DNA of 54,562 nucleotides from the NCBI GenBank assembly GCA_024641785.1, contig JAHECK010000005.1:1-54562 (forward strand), in the 5' to 3' direction. The position numbers and the translations under genes were made by a program. Source of the stretch: Flavobacteriales bacterium. GTDB lineage: Bacteria > Bacteroidota > Bacteroidia > Flavobacteriales_D > JAHECK01. Shown here piece after piece: positions 1 to 10,657 of this stretch (positions are counted from its first letter, which is position 1; each line of letters begins with the position of its first letter). Below the pieces are notes generated by a model. That model was not told the DNA's origin and did no database searches. It saw only the letters and a list, made by a program, of their open reading frames with translations.

Positions 1-1984
1 CGTGAACTAGTCCTGACTCTTTAATTCCAATGTTTACGAAAGCCCCGAAGTTTGTGATGTTATTTATAGTCCCGTTTAGTATCATCCCTTCTCTTAAATC
101 CTCAATACTCGAAATAGAGTTCCCTTCCATTTCAGATAGTGCTTCCCGGGGATCTCTTGTTGGTTTTTGAAGTTCTTTCATGATCAAATCAAGGGTAAAA
201 GGACTATACTTTTCTTTCAATTTATTTAGACTCTCTTGGCTTATCGACGACTTATGATCTAAAATATCTGCAATTGATGTTGCATTTTCTTTAGCTAATT
301 CCATGGCGATTTTATAGCTCTCAGGATGTATTATCGTATTATCCAAAGGATTTTTCCCATTTTCAATTCGTAAAAACCCGGCTGATTGTTCAAATGTTTT
401 CGCCCCCATTTTTGGCACTTTCATCAATTGCTTACGTTCTTTAAAGTCGCCGATCTCCTCTCGGTATTCAACAATATTTTTTGCCAGTGTTGGTCCTAGA
501 CCGGAAACATATGCCAGGATCGGATATGAGGCTGTATTAAGCTCGACACCTACATGATTTACACTGTATTCAACTACTTCATCCAATTTTTGTTTGAGCA
601 ATGGTTGATTAACATCGTGCTGGTACTGCCCTACTCCAATTGACTTCGCATCGATCTTAACCAATTCAGCTAAAGGATCCATCAATCTTCGTCCAATAGA
701 AATAGCTCCTCTAACGGTCAAATCCAGATCCGGAAATTCTTCTCTTGCAATTTCAGAGGCAGAATAGATACTGGCACCGGCTTCATTAACGGAAAAAATT
801 TGTACAGATCCATCCTTAAATAACTTCCTGCAAAGCAATTCCGTTTCTATTCCGGCAGTTCCATTGCCAATGGCGAGTGCATCGATTGAGTAGCGAGACA
901 CAAGGTCTGATAATAATTCTTCGGCCTCACGTTTTCGGTTTTGAGGAGGGTGTGGGTAAATGGTCTCATTTTTAACAAAAGCACCATTTTTATTTAAAAC
1001 TACCACTTTACAACCTGATCTAAAACCAGGATCAATAGCAAGTACATTTTTGGCGCCCAGAGGAGGTTGTAACAACAATTGCTTTAGATTCTCCGAAAAT
1101 ACAAGTATGGATTCTTTATCTGCTTTCTCCTTTAATTCCTTTTTTATTTCGGATTCAAAATTTGGCTGCAATATTCGTTTGTAAGCCTCCGAGATCGCTT
1201 TTTGTACAAATGAATTATCAGCATAGGAACGATCGATCATGTACGAAATATTTTGGATCGCTTTCTCCTCATCAACATCAATACTAAAATTAATAACCCC
1301 TTCTTTCTCGGCTCTAAACAAGGCTAAAATTCGATGCGAAGCCATCTTCTGTACCTTTTCATTATATTCGAAATAGTCTGAATACTTCTCCCCTTCAACT
1401 TGTTTTCCTTTTTTCACTTTAGCATTTGCTGTGGCAAAACGCTGAAATTGATCACGAAGGCGCTCTCTCACTCTAATGATCTCAGATATCCATTCAGCCA
1501 GAATATTTATCGCCCCATCCAGCGCTTCTTTATCACTCGTAATTTCACCTTTGATATAATTAACTGCATTTTTAAGTATGATCTCATCCCTTTCTTCCCT
1601 TTGAATTAAAATAGCTAAAGGTTTTAGCCCTTGTTCAATCGCTTTTTGACCTTTACTTTTGCGTTTAGGCTTATAAGGCAAATAAATATCTTCAAGATCT
1701 GTTATTGAAGTTATTCGGTCTATTTCTTTGCGTAATTCATCACTTAATTTTCCCTGAGATTCGATGCTTTGTATTACCGTTGCTTTTCTCTTCTCAAAAT
1801 CGATCCAATACTGATTCCTGTCTTTAATATTAATTAACTGAACTTCATCTAAATTTCCGGTAAACTCTTTTCGATAACGTGCGATAAATGGGATGGTAGC
1901 TCCTTCATCTATTAATGAAATCACCTTAAGTATTGCATTAGATGAAATATTTAACTCACTGCTAATCTGTAATATATGATTCAT
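1..1984 (-). CDS. tex: Transcription accessory protein Tex (S1 RNA-binding), 3' end truncated by window edge
   Basis: Manual minus-strand translation from ATG at 1984: MNHILQISSELNISSNAILKVISLIDEGATIPFIARYRKEFTGNLDEVQL..., then LAIDPGFRTGCKVVVLNKNG..., IGNGTAGIETE, S1-like GTINNITNFGAFVNIGIKESGLVH at the edge. Not in the ORF track because no stop lies in the window. Confidence 0.95.
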   Translation of the reverse strand, partial: MNHILQISSELNISSNAILKVISLIDEGATIPFIARYRKEFTGNLDEVQLINIKDRNQYWIDFEKRKATVIQSIESQGKLSDELRKEIDRITSITDLEDIYLPYKPKRKSKGQKAIEQGLKPLAILIQREERDEIILKNAVNYIKGEITSDKEALDGAINILAEWISEIIRVRERLRDQFQRFATANAKVKKGKQVEGEKYSDYFEYNEKVQKMASHRILALFRAEKEGVINFSIDVDEEKAIQNISYMIDRSYADNSFVQKAISEAYKRILQPNFESEIKKELKEKADKESILVFSENLKQLLLQPPLGAKNVLAIDPGFRSGCKVVVLNKNGAFVKNETIYPHPPQNRKREAEELLSDLVSRYSIDALAIGNGTAGIETELLCRKLFKDGSVQIFSVNEAGASIYSASEIAREEFPDLDLTVRGAISIGRRLMDPLAELVKIDAKSIGVGQYQHDVNQPLLKQKLDEVVEYSVNHVGVELNTASYPILAYVSGLGPTLAKNIVEYREEIGDFKERKQLMKVPKMGAKTFEQSAGFLRIENGKNPLDNTIIHPESYKIAMELAKENATSIADILDHKSSISQESLNKLKEKYSPFTLDLIMKELQKPTRDPREALSEMEGNSISSIEDLREGMILNGTINNITNFGAFVNIGIKESGLVH

Positions 1985-2171
1985 TAGTATTTATAATTAT
2001 TTGTATTTTTAAAAACCTTTTACAAGTTCAGTGTCAATCTATTAATTATTTAACATCTAAATTACATTATCAAATTCATCTCCATTGGAAATTGAATATT
2101 ATTATCACTTTTAATGGAAATAAATCTTGCGTAATTAGTACTTTTGAAATTATCATCATAGTCTAGAATAA

Positions 2172-2831
2172 ATGAGCACTTCTAACAATAATCCATCATC
2201 TTCAAATTCTGAAATCGATCTAAAAGAACATTGGGATAAAGCTTACAGTAGAAATCCCATAGAAAAATTAGGTTGGTATGAAACCGATCTATCTCCTTCA
2301 TTAAATCTAATATCTTCCATAGGATTAGCTAAAAATGCTCGAATTATAAATATAGGTGCAGGAAGCACTACTCTTATCGATGAGTTATTGAATATGGGAT
2401 TTACTAATTTAATTGCAACCGATATCAGTGCTGTTGCTTTAAAGGATCTAGAAAACAGGACAGGGAGTAGTGATTATTTAGAGTGCATTACAGATGATAT
2501 TACCCAATCTGATAGAATCATAAATATTGAAAATGTAGACCTTTGGATCGATCGCGCTGTACTTCACTTTTTTGTAGGAGAGCATGATAAAAATGAGTAT
2601 TTCAAATTACTAAAGTCCAAGATCAGAAAAAATGCTTATGTAATTCTGGCAGAGTTTAGTTTAAACGGTGCTGAACATTGTTCAGGATTACCCGTTTGTA
2701 GATATAGTGAGAATTTGCTTCAGGAAAGACTAGGTTCGGAATTCAAATTACTTAAGTCCTTTGAATATAATTACACTATGCCATCAGGAGATAATCGGCC
2801 TTACATCTATACTCTATTTCAAAAAGTATAG
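2172..2831 (+). CDS. Class I SAM-dependent methyltransferase
   Basis: WDKAYSRNPIEKLGWYE...IINIGAGSTTLIDELLNMGFTNLIATDIS; Rossmann SAM-binding motif I. Confidence 0.85.
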   Translation: MSTSNNNPSSSNSEIDLKEHWDKAYSRNPIEKLGWYETDLSPSLNLISSIGLAKNARIINIGAGSTTLIDELLNMGFTNLIATDISAVALKDLENRTGSSDYLECITDDITQSDRIINIENVDLWIDRAVLHFFVGEHDKNEYFKLLKSKIRKNAYVILAEFSLNGAEHCSGLPVCRYSENLLQERLGSEFKLLKSFEYNYTMPSGDNRPYIYTLFQKV

Positions 2832-2832
2832 A

Positions 2833-4359
2833 TCAGGACTCTACTTTATTAAATTCCTGAGTAAGGGTTCTTCTCAGCTTCCTTTTAAAATCTTCTTTAA
2901 GCCATTTTAAATAACTATCGGAGCTTTTGCAAATACAATATGAATATTGCTTTACCTGATATTCTATAGCGTCTTCCAATTCTTCAGATATAATGCGTGC
3001 ATCGAAGATATCTTCTGTATTTATAAAGACAAGCTCTGCATAGAATTGAATCGATTGATTAATCGCATCTATTGGTCGAAGTCCATTTTCAAGGTTTACT
3101 TTATAGGCTTTTTTGATATCAAATTCAAAAACGGATGAATTTGGAAATTTTGCACGAAGACTTTCGGGCATTTTATATTTAAATCGGCGTTCTAATTCCA
3201 GATCACTTAATAGACTTTGATAATATTTATATGGAGAAATAAATATATCCTGCCAATCAATGTCAGAATCCCATAAGCCGAACCTCAAGGCATTATTACC
3301 TAAATCAATAACTGTAAATTCCTTCTTATCAGGTAAGATCCTGGAACCTCTACCTATCATTTGATGGTATAAGGTCAATGATTTAGTGGCTCGATTTAAA
3401 ATAATTGTTTCTATTGTGGGTTCATCAAAGCCGGTTGTAAGGATTCCTACCGATGTTAAAATTGCATTAGGTGTTTCTTTAAACCAAGTAAGAATATCGA
3501 TCCTATCTTGCTCATTTAAGGTACTATCAAGATGCATAATATTATAACCAGCAACCTTAAACATATTATAAACTCCTTTTGAGGAATTAATACCACTATT
3601 AAAAATAAGCGTTTTCTTACCTAATGATTGTTCTTCATAAGCATGAAGCAACTTTTCCTGCATATGAAAATCTGAATACAATTTATCTGAAGAACTTACA
3701 GTGTAATCCCCATTGATTCCAATTTTTAAGGTTTTAAGATCCACATCAAATCCATAAGTAGTCGCTTTTGCCAGAAAGCCTTTATCAACAAGTGAAGAAA
3801 TTGAATTACCAACGATCAATTCATCATAATTTGAATTCATTGGCAGCTTAATACTCGAGCTCAAAGGAGTAGCGGTTACCCCAAGAATAGAACTTTTATC
3901 CAGGAAAGTAAAAAGCTTAGTAAATGAATTATAGTGTGCTTCATCAATAATAACCAATCCAACATCAGGAATTTCGATCATCTCATCTTTAAGCCGATTA
4001 TTGAGTGTTTCAACCATGGCTACAAAACACATATACTCGTCCTGATCAGGTAATGACTTTACTTTAGAACTAATTACTTTGTTTTTAACAGAAAATTCAT
4101 CAAGTATGGCAGACGTTTGTTTACATAACTCAATCCGATGAGTAAGAATCAACACTTTTTTACCCGTTTCCTCAATAAATCGCTTTGCAATTTCAGAAAA
4201 GATAATGGTTTTACCTCCACCGGTTGGAAGTTGGAAAAGTAAGTTATGGCTTTGAGGGATATTCTTTAAGCGTATGAAAATTTCATTAATAGCCTTATGC
4301 TGATAATCGTAAAATTCCTTTCCTGCACTATTAATTTCTTTTTCAATTCCTTCACCCAT
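2833..4359 (-). CDS. DEAD/DEAH-box superfamily 2 helicase
   Basis: Walker A PTGGGKT, DEAH (VIIDEAHYN), SVGILTTGFDEPTIE, HQMIGRGSRILPDKKEFTVIDLGNN. Confidence 0.9.
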   Translation of the reverse strand: MGEGIEKEINSAGKEFYDYQHKAINEIFIRLKNIPQSHNLLFQLPTGGGKTIIFSEIAKRFIEETGKKVLILTHRIELCKQTSAILDEFSVKNKVISSKVKSLPDQDEYMCFVAMVETLNNRLKDEMIEIPDVGLVIIDEAHYNSFTKLFTFLDKSSILGVTATPLSSSIKLPMNSNYDELIVGNSISSLVDKGFLAKATTYGFDVDLKTLKIGINGDYTVSSSDKLYSDFHMQEKLLHAYEEQSLGKKTLIFNSGINSSKGVYNMFKVAGYNIMHLDSTLNEQDRIDILTWFKETPNAILTSVGILTTGFDEPTIETIILNRATKSLTLYHQMIGRGSRILPDKKEFTVIDLGNNALRFGLWDSDIDWQDIFISPYKYYQSLLSDLELERRFKYKMPESLRAKFPNSSVFEFDIKKAYKVNLENGLRPIDAINQSIQFYAELVFINTEDIFDARIISEELEDAIEYQVKQYSYCICKSSDSYLKWLKEDFKRKLRRTLTQEFNKVES

Positions 4360-4471
4360 AAAACCCGAATTTTGAGATTTGCAAAAATACTCACTTTATT
4401 TCCAGTATCAGGTCTATTCTCAATATTATTTAGATAATGAATCATATTTTATTCTTTTTGAAAACGGATAA

Positions 4472-4513
4472 AAAAAAGGGCCGTTCATTTCATTTAAATA
4501 ATCGGCCCTTAAG
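4472..4513 (-). terminator. Rho-independent terminator of the HYR-repeat T9SS gene
   Basis: Minus strand: AAGGGCCG-ATTATTTAAATGAAATGAA-CGGCCCTT followed by T-run. Confidence 0.8.
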
Positions 4514-4531
4514 GAATACAATTTATGCTAA

Positions 4532-7500
4532 TTAATTCTTAATTATTCTTTCACTTATAGTTCCAATATTATTCGTCCATTTAACAATATAAATACCACT
4601 ATTTAAATTACTTAAATCAACTACCTGAACATCTGGATCACTAACGATATAGGAAATCAAGCGCATACCTGAAATATCAAAAATTTCAATAATATCACCT
4701 TTTTCGATTCCTATATTGGTCGATATACTTACTTTCCCTAAGGTAGGTGAAGGATATACAGACATAGCGATTGAATAAGTCTCAAAAAGACTGATCGGGT
4801 TGATTTCAGAATTATCAGCACTAATTACCTGTACACAAGTACTTAAGTTTCCACAGGCATCAATAGCAGTCCAAGTCCTATAAATTGTAAAGCAATTAGT
4901 GTTCTCTTCATCGCAGATTAAATATCTATTATCAATATTTCCATCTACAAAATTCTCGTTTATACTACTTACTACGTGATTTAAATCGTTTGCCGAATAA
5001 TTACTACCACATACACCAATAAATCTATTAGCTTCTTCATAGATCTCTCCGACTGTCCAACCGGCAAACATTCCATCAGCAACAATTAGATTAGCTAAAG
5101 AACCAGTTGCTTCAGAAAAATCTTCATCATAATTATCAAAACCAATACTTAAGCCTAAAGCAACGATCTGTCCGGCAAGTGTATTTCCATATCCTACAGG
5201 ATTAATCATACTAACAGGCAATGGTAGAGGAGTTCCACCCGATGGTAAGAAATTCTGAACTGCCAAGGAGCTCGTTAAATCTAAAGTACGATCACATCCT
5301 ATGCTAAGTCCATTTGGAAATGCCAGATCAAAATGGTTATCCCGGTAAGTACCCGGATTTCCACCATGAGCTACACTACCCCATCCACCTTGTGTTTGAG
5401 TTCTATACTGACCACAATCATCAGACCCTCCAATTGTTTCACTTAATGTTATACTATCAGAATAAGTGATCTCAAAGGATGAACAATCATCTGTAGCAAA
5501 CGCAAATCCTGTAATTTCCGGATTTGGGTCCTCACTGCAACTAATTGTAATATCCTCTGGACATATTAATTCAGGAGCTGTAGTATCAATTATATTGATC
5601 ATCTGATAACATTGGGATGTATTTTGACATTCATCCATTGCGGTCCAAATCCTGTAAAAGTATTTTGGGCAATCACCCTGAATAGGAGTTTCTATATAAC
5701 TTAAGGTAACATCGCTATTACATTGATCAGAGACTTCCGGTATACCCGTAATATCCGTACTATAATCTCCTGATCCACAATCAATATTTATTGTTGGTGG
5801 ACAAACGATCACAGGAGCAGTATTATCAATAATGTTGATAATTTGTTCACAAGAACTCGTATTTCCACAATAATCACTTGCAGTCCATGTACGAATAAAC
5901 GACTGAGGACAAGACCCTTCGATCTCTCCGTCGGTGTAGCTTATACTCACGGTACTGCAATTATCATAAGCAGCAGCCATTCCTGTTACAGATGGTAACA
6001 TTGAAGAACCACAGCTAACCGATTTTGTAGGAGGACAATAAATAGTCGGACCAGATTCATCAATTACAGTTATTACTTGCTGACAGGAGCTGAAATTTCC
6101 ACATGCATCCATAGCTGTCCAAGTTCGGGTAAAGCTATAAGGGCAATCCCCCGAATAAACTCCATCAGAATAAAGCAGTTGATAATTTGAACAATCATCG
6201 GTAACAGTTGGAGTACCAGTAAAAGGGGGAGTTATATCACCAAAGGCACAATTAACAGTAATATCATCAACACAGCTTATGACCGGTGCAAGGTTATCAA
6301 TAAAACTTATTATCTGAACACAACTTGAAACATTTCCACATGTATCTGTGGCAGTCCAAATACGATGGATTTTAGGAGGACAATCATTCGTTAGATTTCC
6401 ATCTAAATGATTGATTGTTACATTATCTCCGCTGCAATTATCAAATGCAGTTGCGCTGCCGGATTCTGAAGGATCAGGAACCGGATCACCACAATTTAAC
6501 ACCACATCATCTGGACATGTTATTACTGGTCCTTGAGTATCATTTACATAAATAGATCGTGTTATCGAAGATGAATTTCCACATGAATCAATAGCGGTCC
6601 ATGTCCTAAAAACGGCCTTTTGACATCCTTGTCCATAAATTACTTCATTAAAAAGCACAGTTACAGAGTCATCTTGACATACATCAAATGCAACAACCAA
6701 AGGAGGTTCAGGAATTTCACCACATTGTTGATTCATATTTCCAGGAATTCCTATTAAAACTGGTCCCACATTATCTTCAATGCTAATAATTTGTTCATCA
6801 GAAACTGAATTTCCACAAGCATCTGTTGCAGTCCATACGCGAGTAAAAGAAGCAAAACAATTATCACCTTCGAGATCCCCATCAATGTAGGATATCGTCA
6901 CATAGGAACAAGCATCACTAGCCGATGCCATACCTGTAATGGATGGTAATGTCTCACTTCCACAATTTAAAGTAATGTCATTGGGCAATACTAGTGTAGG
7001 CGCCGTTGTATCGGTAATATATACAGTTTGATTACAGCTGGCACTATTTCCACAATTATCTACGGCAGTCCATACTCTCACAAAGGAGTCACAGGATTCA
7101 CCGATCATATTTACATAAGAAATATCAACATCAGTATCACAATTATCAATAGCTGTAGCCCAATTTAATGGGATCATTTCAATTGCAGAACATTCTGCAT
7201 TTTCGGAAGAAGGACAAGATATAAGCGGCGGCATATTGTCAATTACAATATAATTGTATACACAGTTGAGCGTTGTAGTACCATCATATACCGTATAGGT
7301 TCTAGTCAGATAAAGAGGATTTGATGTACAACCTGATCCACTTGTTTGATCTAGTACATTGATCGTTACCGGGCCACAATTATTTTGATAGCTTATAATT
7401 GATGTATCAGCTGCCGGTATCTCTTCAATACATGAAAATACAAATTGCGTATTTGGCGGACATGTAATGGAGAAGTCACAACAAATTGGCGCACTACCAC

Positions 7501-8476
7501 TGATATCATTGATCACACACTCATCATTATTGATCGCTTCAGAACAATTATCAATAGATGGGATAAGGGCATATACAGATGCAGAATAATTATTTGCAAT
7601 TGGATAGCTTAGTATAAAAGTGTAGGATGTTAATGCATTAATATCGCTAGGATCTCCAAGACAAATATATTGTCCGCTTCCGGAACTCGCATTTATATCT
7701 TCTACAATGTAAGTGGCATTATAACCACTCACTGTAATTTCAACACTATAATTGTTTTCATCAAAACAAAATGCGTTAACATCGTCAAGATTTAAGGCAC
7801 ATAAAATTGGAGATTCCGTATCATCCGGACAATCTAAGAAGCCATTATCGCTAATACCATCATCAAAATTTTCATTAATTGAAGTTAGGACTTCATTTAG
7901 TTCTATTGCAAAGTATTCGCTAGGACATCCTCCGATAAATTGGTTTGCTTCTTCAATCAATTCATAAACAGTAAAACCAATAAAAGGACCAGAATTTATA
8001 AGCAGATCTCCAAGGTTAATATCTGAACCCGAAAAATCGGCATCATTTTCATCAAATCCGATACTTAAAGTTAAAGCAACTAATTGGCCTGCAAGAACAT
8101 TTGAATAGTTTGACGGATCAATTAGATTTTCAGTAAATGCAGAAGCTGTACTTCCAGAAGGTAAAAAACTTTGTACCGCTGAAGCACTGGTTAATGTGAG
8201 CGTATAATCGCAACCGATGCTCAATCCATTTGGAAAGGCAGAATCAAAATACATATCCCGATAAACTCCCGGATTATTCCCAGCAGCATTGCTTCCCCAT
8301 CCTCCCATTGTTTGAGTTCGAAAATTTCCACAATCGAGTTCTACATTAATTGAATATTTTTCTAAAATAATATTGCTTTGATCTTGAAAAGCAAGAGAAG
8401 CGAATGAAACGAATAATAAAGAAAACATCGTAAATCCACTAAGCAAATTCGAGTTTAAAAGTATACGTTTTTTCAT
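4532..8476 (-). CDS. Large secreted protein with about 8 HYR-like repeats, two copies of an N-terminal-type module and a T9SS type A sorting domain
   Basis: Signal peptide; repeats of the form DNTAPVIxCPxxxxxxCG...YRTWTAxDxCGNxSSCxQxIxIID; C-terminus VYPSPTLGKVSISTN...NLNSGIYIVKWTNNIGTISERIIKN. Confidence 0.9.
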   Translation of the reverse strand: MKKRILLNSNLLSGFTMFSLLFVSFASLAFQDQSNIILEKYSINVELDCGNFRTQTMGGWGSNAAGNNPGVYRDMYFDSAFPNGLSIGCDYTLTLTSASAVQSFLPSGSTASAFTENLIDPSNYSNVLAGQLVALTLSIGFDENDADFSGSDINLGDLLINSGPFIGFTVYELIEEANQFIGGCPSEYFAIELNEVLTSINENFDDGISDNGFLDCPDDTESPILCALNLDDVNAFCFDENNYSVEITVSGYNATYIVEDINASSGSGQYICLGDPSDINALTSYTFILSYPIANNYSASVYALIPSIDNCSEAINNDECVINDISGSAPICCDFSITCPPNTQFVFSCIEEIPAADTSIISYQNNCGPVTINVLDQTSGSGCTSNPLYLTRTYTVYDGTTTLNCVYNYIVIDNMPPLISCPSSENAECSAIEMIPLNWATAIDNCDTDVDISYVNMIGESCDSFVRVWTAVDNCGNSASCNQTVYITDTTAPTLVLPNDITLNCGSETLPSITGMASASDACSYVTISYIDGDLEGDNCFASFTRVWTATDACGNSVSDEQIISIEDNVGPVLIGIPGNMNQQCGEIPEPPLVVAFDVCQDDSVTVLFNEVIYGQGCQKAVFRTWTAIDSCGNSSSITRSIYVNDTQGPVITCPDDVVLNCGDPVPDPSESGSATAFDNCSGDNVTINHLDGNLTNDCPPKIHRIWTATDTCGNVSSCVQIISFIDNLAPVISCVDDITVNCAFGDITPPFTGTPTVTDDCSNYQLLYSDGVYSGDCPYSFTRTWTAMDACGNFSSCQQVITVIDESGPTIYCPPTKSVSCGSSMLPSVTGMAAAYDNCSTVSISYTDGEIEGSCPQSFIRTWTASDYCGNTSSCEQIINIIDNTAPVIVCPPTINIDCGSGDYSTDITGIPEVSDQCNSDVTLSYIETPIQGDCPKYFYRIWTAMDECQNTSQCYQMINIIDTTAPELICPEDITISCSEDPNPEITGFAFATDDCSSFEITYSDSITLSETIGGSDDCGQYRTQTQGGWGSVAHGGNPGTYRDNHFDLAFPNGLSIGCDRTLDLTSSLAVQNFLPSGGTPLPLPVSMINPVGYGNTLAGQIVALGLSIGFDNYDEDFSEATGSLANLIVADGMFAGWTVGEIYEEANRFIGVCGSNYSANDLNHVVSSINENFVDGNIDNRYLICDEENTNCFTIYRTWTAIDACGNLSTCVQVISADNSEINPISLFETYSIAMSVYPSPTLGKVSISTNIGIEKGDIIEIFDISGMRLISYIVSDPDVQVVDLSNLNSGIYIVKWTNNIGTISERIIKN

Positions 8477-8570
8477 AAGCTCATATTTATATACAGTTTA
8501 TACGGAATGGAATTATAAATTGTTCAGAATGAATTTTATTTGAGATGAAATATTTCAAATTAAAAATCAT

Positions 8571-8598
8571 AAAAAAAGCCCGCTTAATTAGGCGGGCT
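8571..8598 (-). terminator. Rho-independent terminator of the TlpA-like gene
   Basis: Minus strand AGCCCGC-CTAATTAA-GCGGGCT followed by T7. Confidence 0.8.
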
Positions 8599-8620
8599 CT
8601 TAATAAATTAATAAGTAGCT

Positions 8621-9973
8621 CTATAATAAGGCATTAAATTCCTCTCTTATTTTAGGATCACTTGGGCGACTCGCATCTGCAGAAATAATTTTACCTTCTT
8701 TATCTATTAAAATAAATCTTGGAATCCCTTCGATAGCATAAGCCTGAACGAAATCCGATTTCCAATCTTTATCTGCAAAAAGCTGAATTCCTTCCATTTC
8801 TTTTTCTGACATCATTGCGATCCATTTGTCGTAATCTTTTACTTCATCGATCGAAATACTAACAAAGGCGATGTCTTTACCTGTATATTCAGTAGTAAGT
8901 TCTTTTAAGAAAGGAATTTCACGTTTACATGGTCCACACCAGGTAGCCCACACATCTACATAAACTAACTTTCCCTTTAAATCTTTTAATGAAATAACTT
9001 TCCCATCTTTATTTGGATAAGAAAACTCAGGGGATTCATTTCCGGCTGTAAGATTCTCATATTTCTCAAACTTTTCTGTGATCATTATTTTAAAATCATC
9101 ATCGCTTGATGTTTCCATCATCAATGCATAAAAATGTTCTAATTCAGGATGTGCAGGTGAAAAGCTATAGCGAAAGCTGTTTAGAAGATCATTTTTAATC
9201 ATTCCGCTTTCAATCATCTGTATCCTAGTGAAAGTTGAATCTAAACCATCTAAATCGCTAATATCAGTTACATAGTGATTTGTAACTATCGTTTTATAGC
9301 TTGAAAAATTAGCGTAATCCTCTTCATTATCATAGTTAAAAGCATCAAATTCTGAATAGAAACCATCGCTTACAACAAAGGCTTCGTCTTTAGTAAGATA
9401 TAGATGATAGTCTTCATATGCTGATATATTCGCTAAATGATCATAATGGATTGCTTTTTTCTCCATTTCCACAAAATTATTATCGGGTATAGAAGATGAT
9501 GTTAATAAATCAAGTTCTTGAGAATAGATCAATTTATTCAGATCATTAAACTCATTTTCATTCAATGCAAAAAATTGGTCGAATGCAGGTGCGCTAATTT
9601 CGGATTGAAGATATTTTTTAGCGAGATAATTATTTTTCTCTGCCCCTTTACCAGTGTAACTTAGTGTTTCATCAAATTCAACAGTATTTACATCGACATG
9701 AATTTGATCACCCATATTTAAAAACATGGCACTCGACTCTCTTCCTTCTGCAAAGGAATAATATCCGGTCTGCGGAATCCATAATGTATCAGAAAAGGCA
9801 TTCTCATCATTAAGTAGTATTTCAATTTTATAATCATTCCCGCTGACTCGAACTTTATCACTTGTAGGATTTTCAACTGTTCCAGAGAAAAGTACATAGT
9901 TTATTTCTTCTTTTTTTGCGGTCTGACAAGAAATTATTGAGATAATTAAAAAGGTATACAATATGTTTTTCAT
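8621..9973 (-). CDS. TlpA/ResA-like thioredoxin-domain lipoprotein
   Basis: Lipobox-like ISC after hydrophobic N-terminus; VYVDVWATWCGPCKREIPFLKEL redox motif CGPC; GIPRFILIDKEGKI. Confidence 0.9.
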   Translation of the reverse strand: MKNILYTFLIISIISCQTAKKEEINYVLFSGTVENPTSDKVRVSGNDYKIEILLNDENAFSDTLWIPQTGYYSFAEGRESSAMFLNMGDQIHVDVNTVEFDETLSYTGKGAEKNNYLAKKYLQSEISAPAFDQFFALNENEFNDLNKLIYSQELDLLTSSSIPDNNFVEMEKKAIHYDHLANISAYEDYHLYLTKDEAFVVSDGFYSEFDAFNYDNEEDYANFSSYKTIVTNHYVTDISDLDGLDSTFTRIQMIESGMIKNDLLNSFRYSFSPAHPELEHFYALMMETSSDDDFKIMITEKFEKYENLTAGNESPEFSYPNKDGKVISLKDLKGKLVYVDVWATWCGPCKREIPFLKELTTEYTGKDIAFVSISIDEVKDYDKWIAMMSEKEMEGIQLFADKDWKSDFVQAYAIEGIPRFILIDKEGKIISADASRPSDPKIREEFNALL

Positions 9974-10144
9974 AATAATAATTATAATATAAAATTATTT
10001 TTAAAAGTTTTCAAAGCCCCGAATATAGTAAAGTTTAATAGTATAGAATATAGATTATCAATAGATTATGATGAATGGTAATGCTATTTTTTTTCGTGTT
10101 TATTCTCATTTGAATTATTAAATCTTGATCACTTTTAAATATTA

Positions 10145-10177
10145 TTTGTTTTTATCAGAAAAAATATATTACATTTG
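10145..10177 (+). promoter_or_regulatory. Bacteroidota-type promoter upstream of the MarR-like gene
   Basis: TTTG (10145-10148), 21-nt spacer, TACATTTG (10170-10177) matching TAnnTTTG; gene starts at 10205. Confidence 0.55.
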
Positions 10178-10204
10178 TTGCCACAATATTAGTAATAACA
10201 AAAT

Positions 10205-10657
10205 ATGAAGATTTCAAAAGCCATAAAACAAGAGAAATTCAAATCAAATCAGAATATGGCTATTATTAATATTCTATATACTAGTAATTGGCTAAAAGAT
10301 TATTATAAATCGGTTTTTGACCCTTTTGAACTGAAGTCGCAGCATTACAATGTTTTACGAATATTAAAAGGTCGATATCCTAATGCTACTTCTCCCGGTG
10401 AAATAAAAGAAGTGATGTTAGATAAGGCTCCTGACCTCACACGCTTGATCGATAAGTTAGTGTTGATGAAATTAGTGGATCGAAACTTGTGTAGTGAAAA
10501 CCGTCGTAAAGTTGACGTTTTAATAAACAAAAAAGGAATTGAGCTGTTAGACAAGATTGATGTTAAAATGAATGTCTTTGATGAAATGTATAAATTGAAA
10601 TTAAACAATAAAGAAGCAGAACAATTGAGTAATCTACTTGACAAACTGAGATCATAA
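10205..10657 (+). CDS. MarR-family transcriptional regulator
   Basis: About 150 aa winged-helix pattern: LKSQHYNVLRILKGRYPNATSPGEIKEVMLDKAPDLTRLIDKLVLMKLVDRNLCSENRRKVDVLINKKGIELLDKI. Confidence 0.85.
   Translation: MKISKAIKQEKFKSNQNMAIINILYTSNWLKDYYKSVFDPFELKSQHYNVLRILKGRYPNATSPGEIKEVMLDKAPDLTRLIDKLVLMKLVDRNLCSENRRKVDVLINKKGIELLDKIDVKMNVFDEMYKLKLNNKEAEQLSNLLDKLRS

Noticed and set aside
960-1609. ORFs 960..1184 and 1400..1609 on + strand
   Set aside because: Antisense to the clearly coding Tex gene; compositionally spurious.
2172-4359. Methyltransferase plus helicase as a possible defence (restriction/BREX-like) pair
   Set aside because: Convergent, not co-transcribed; the methyltransferase looks like a small-molecule class I enzyme and the helicase has no nuclease or partner. 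No support for a defence system.
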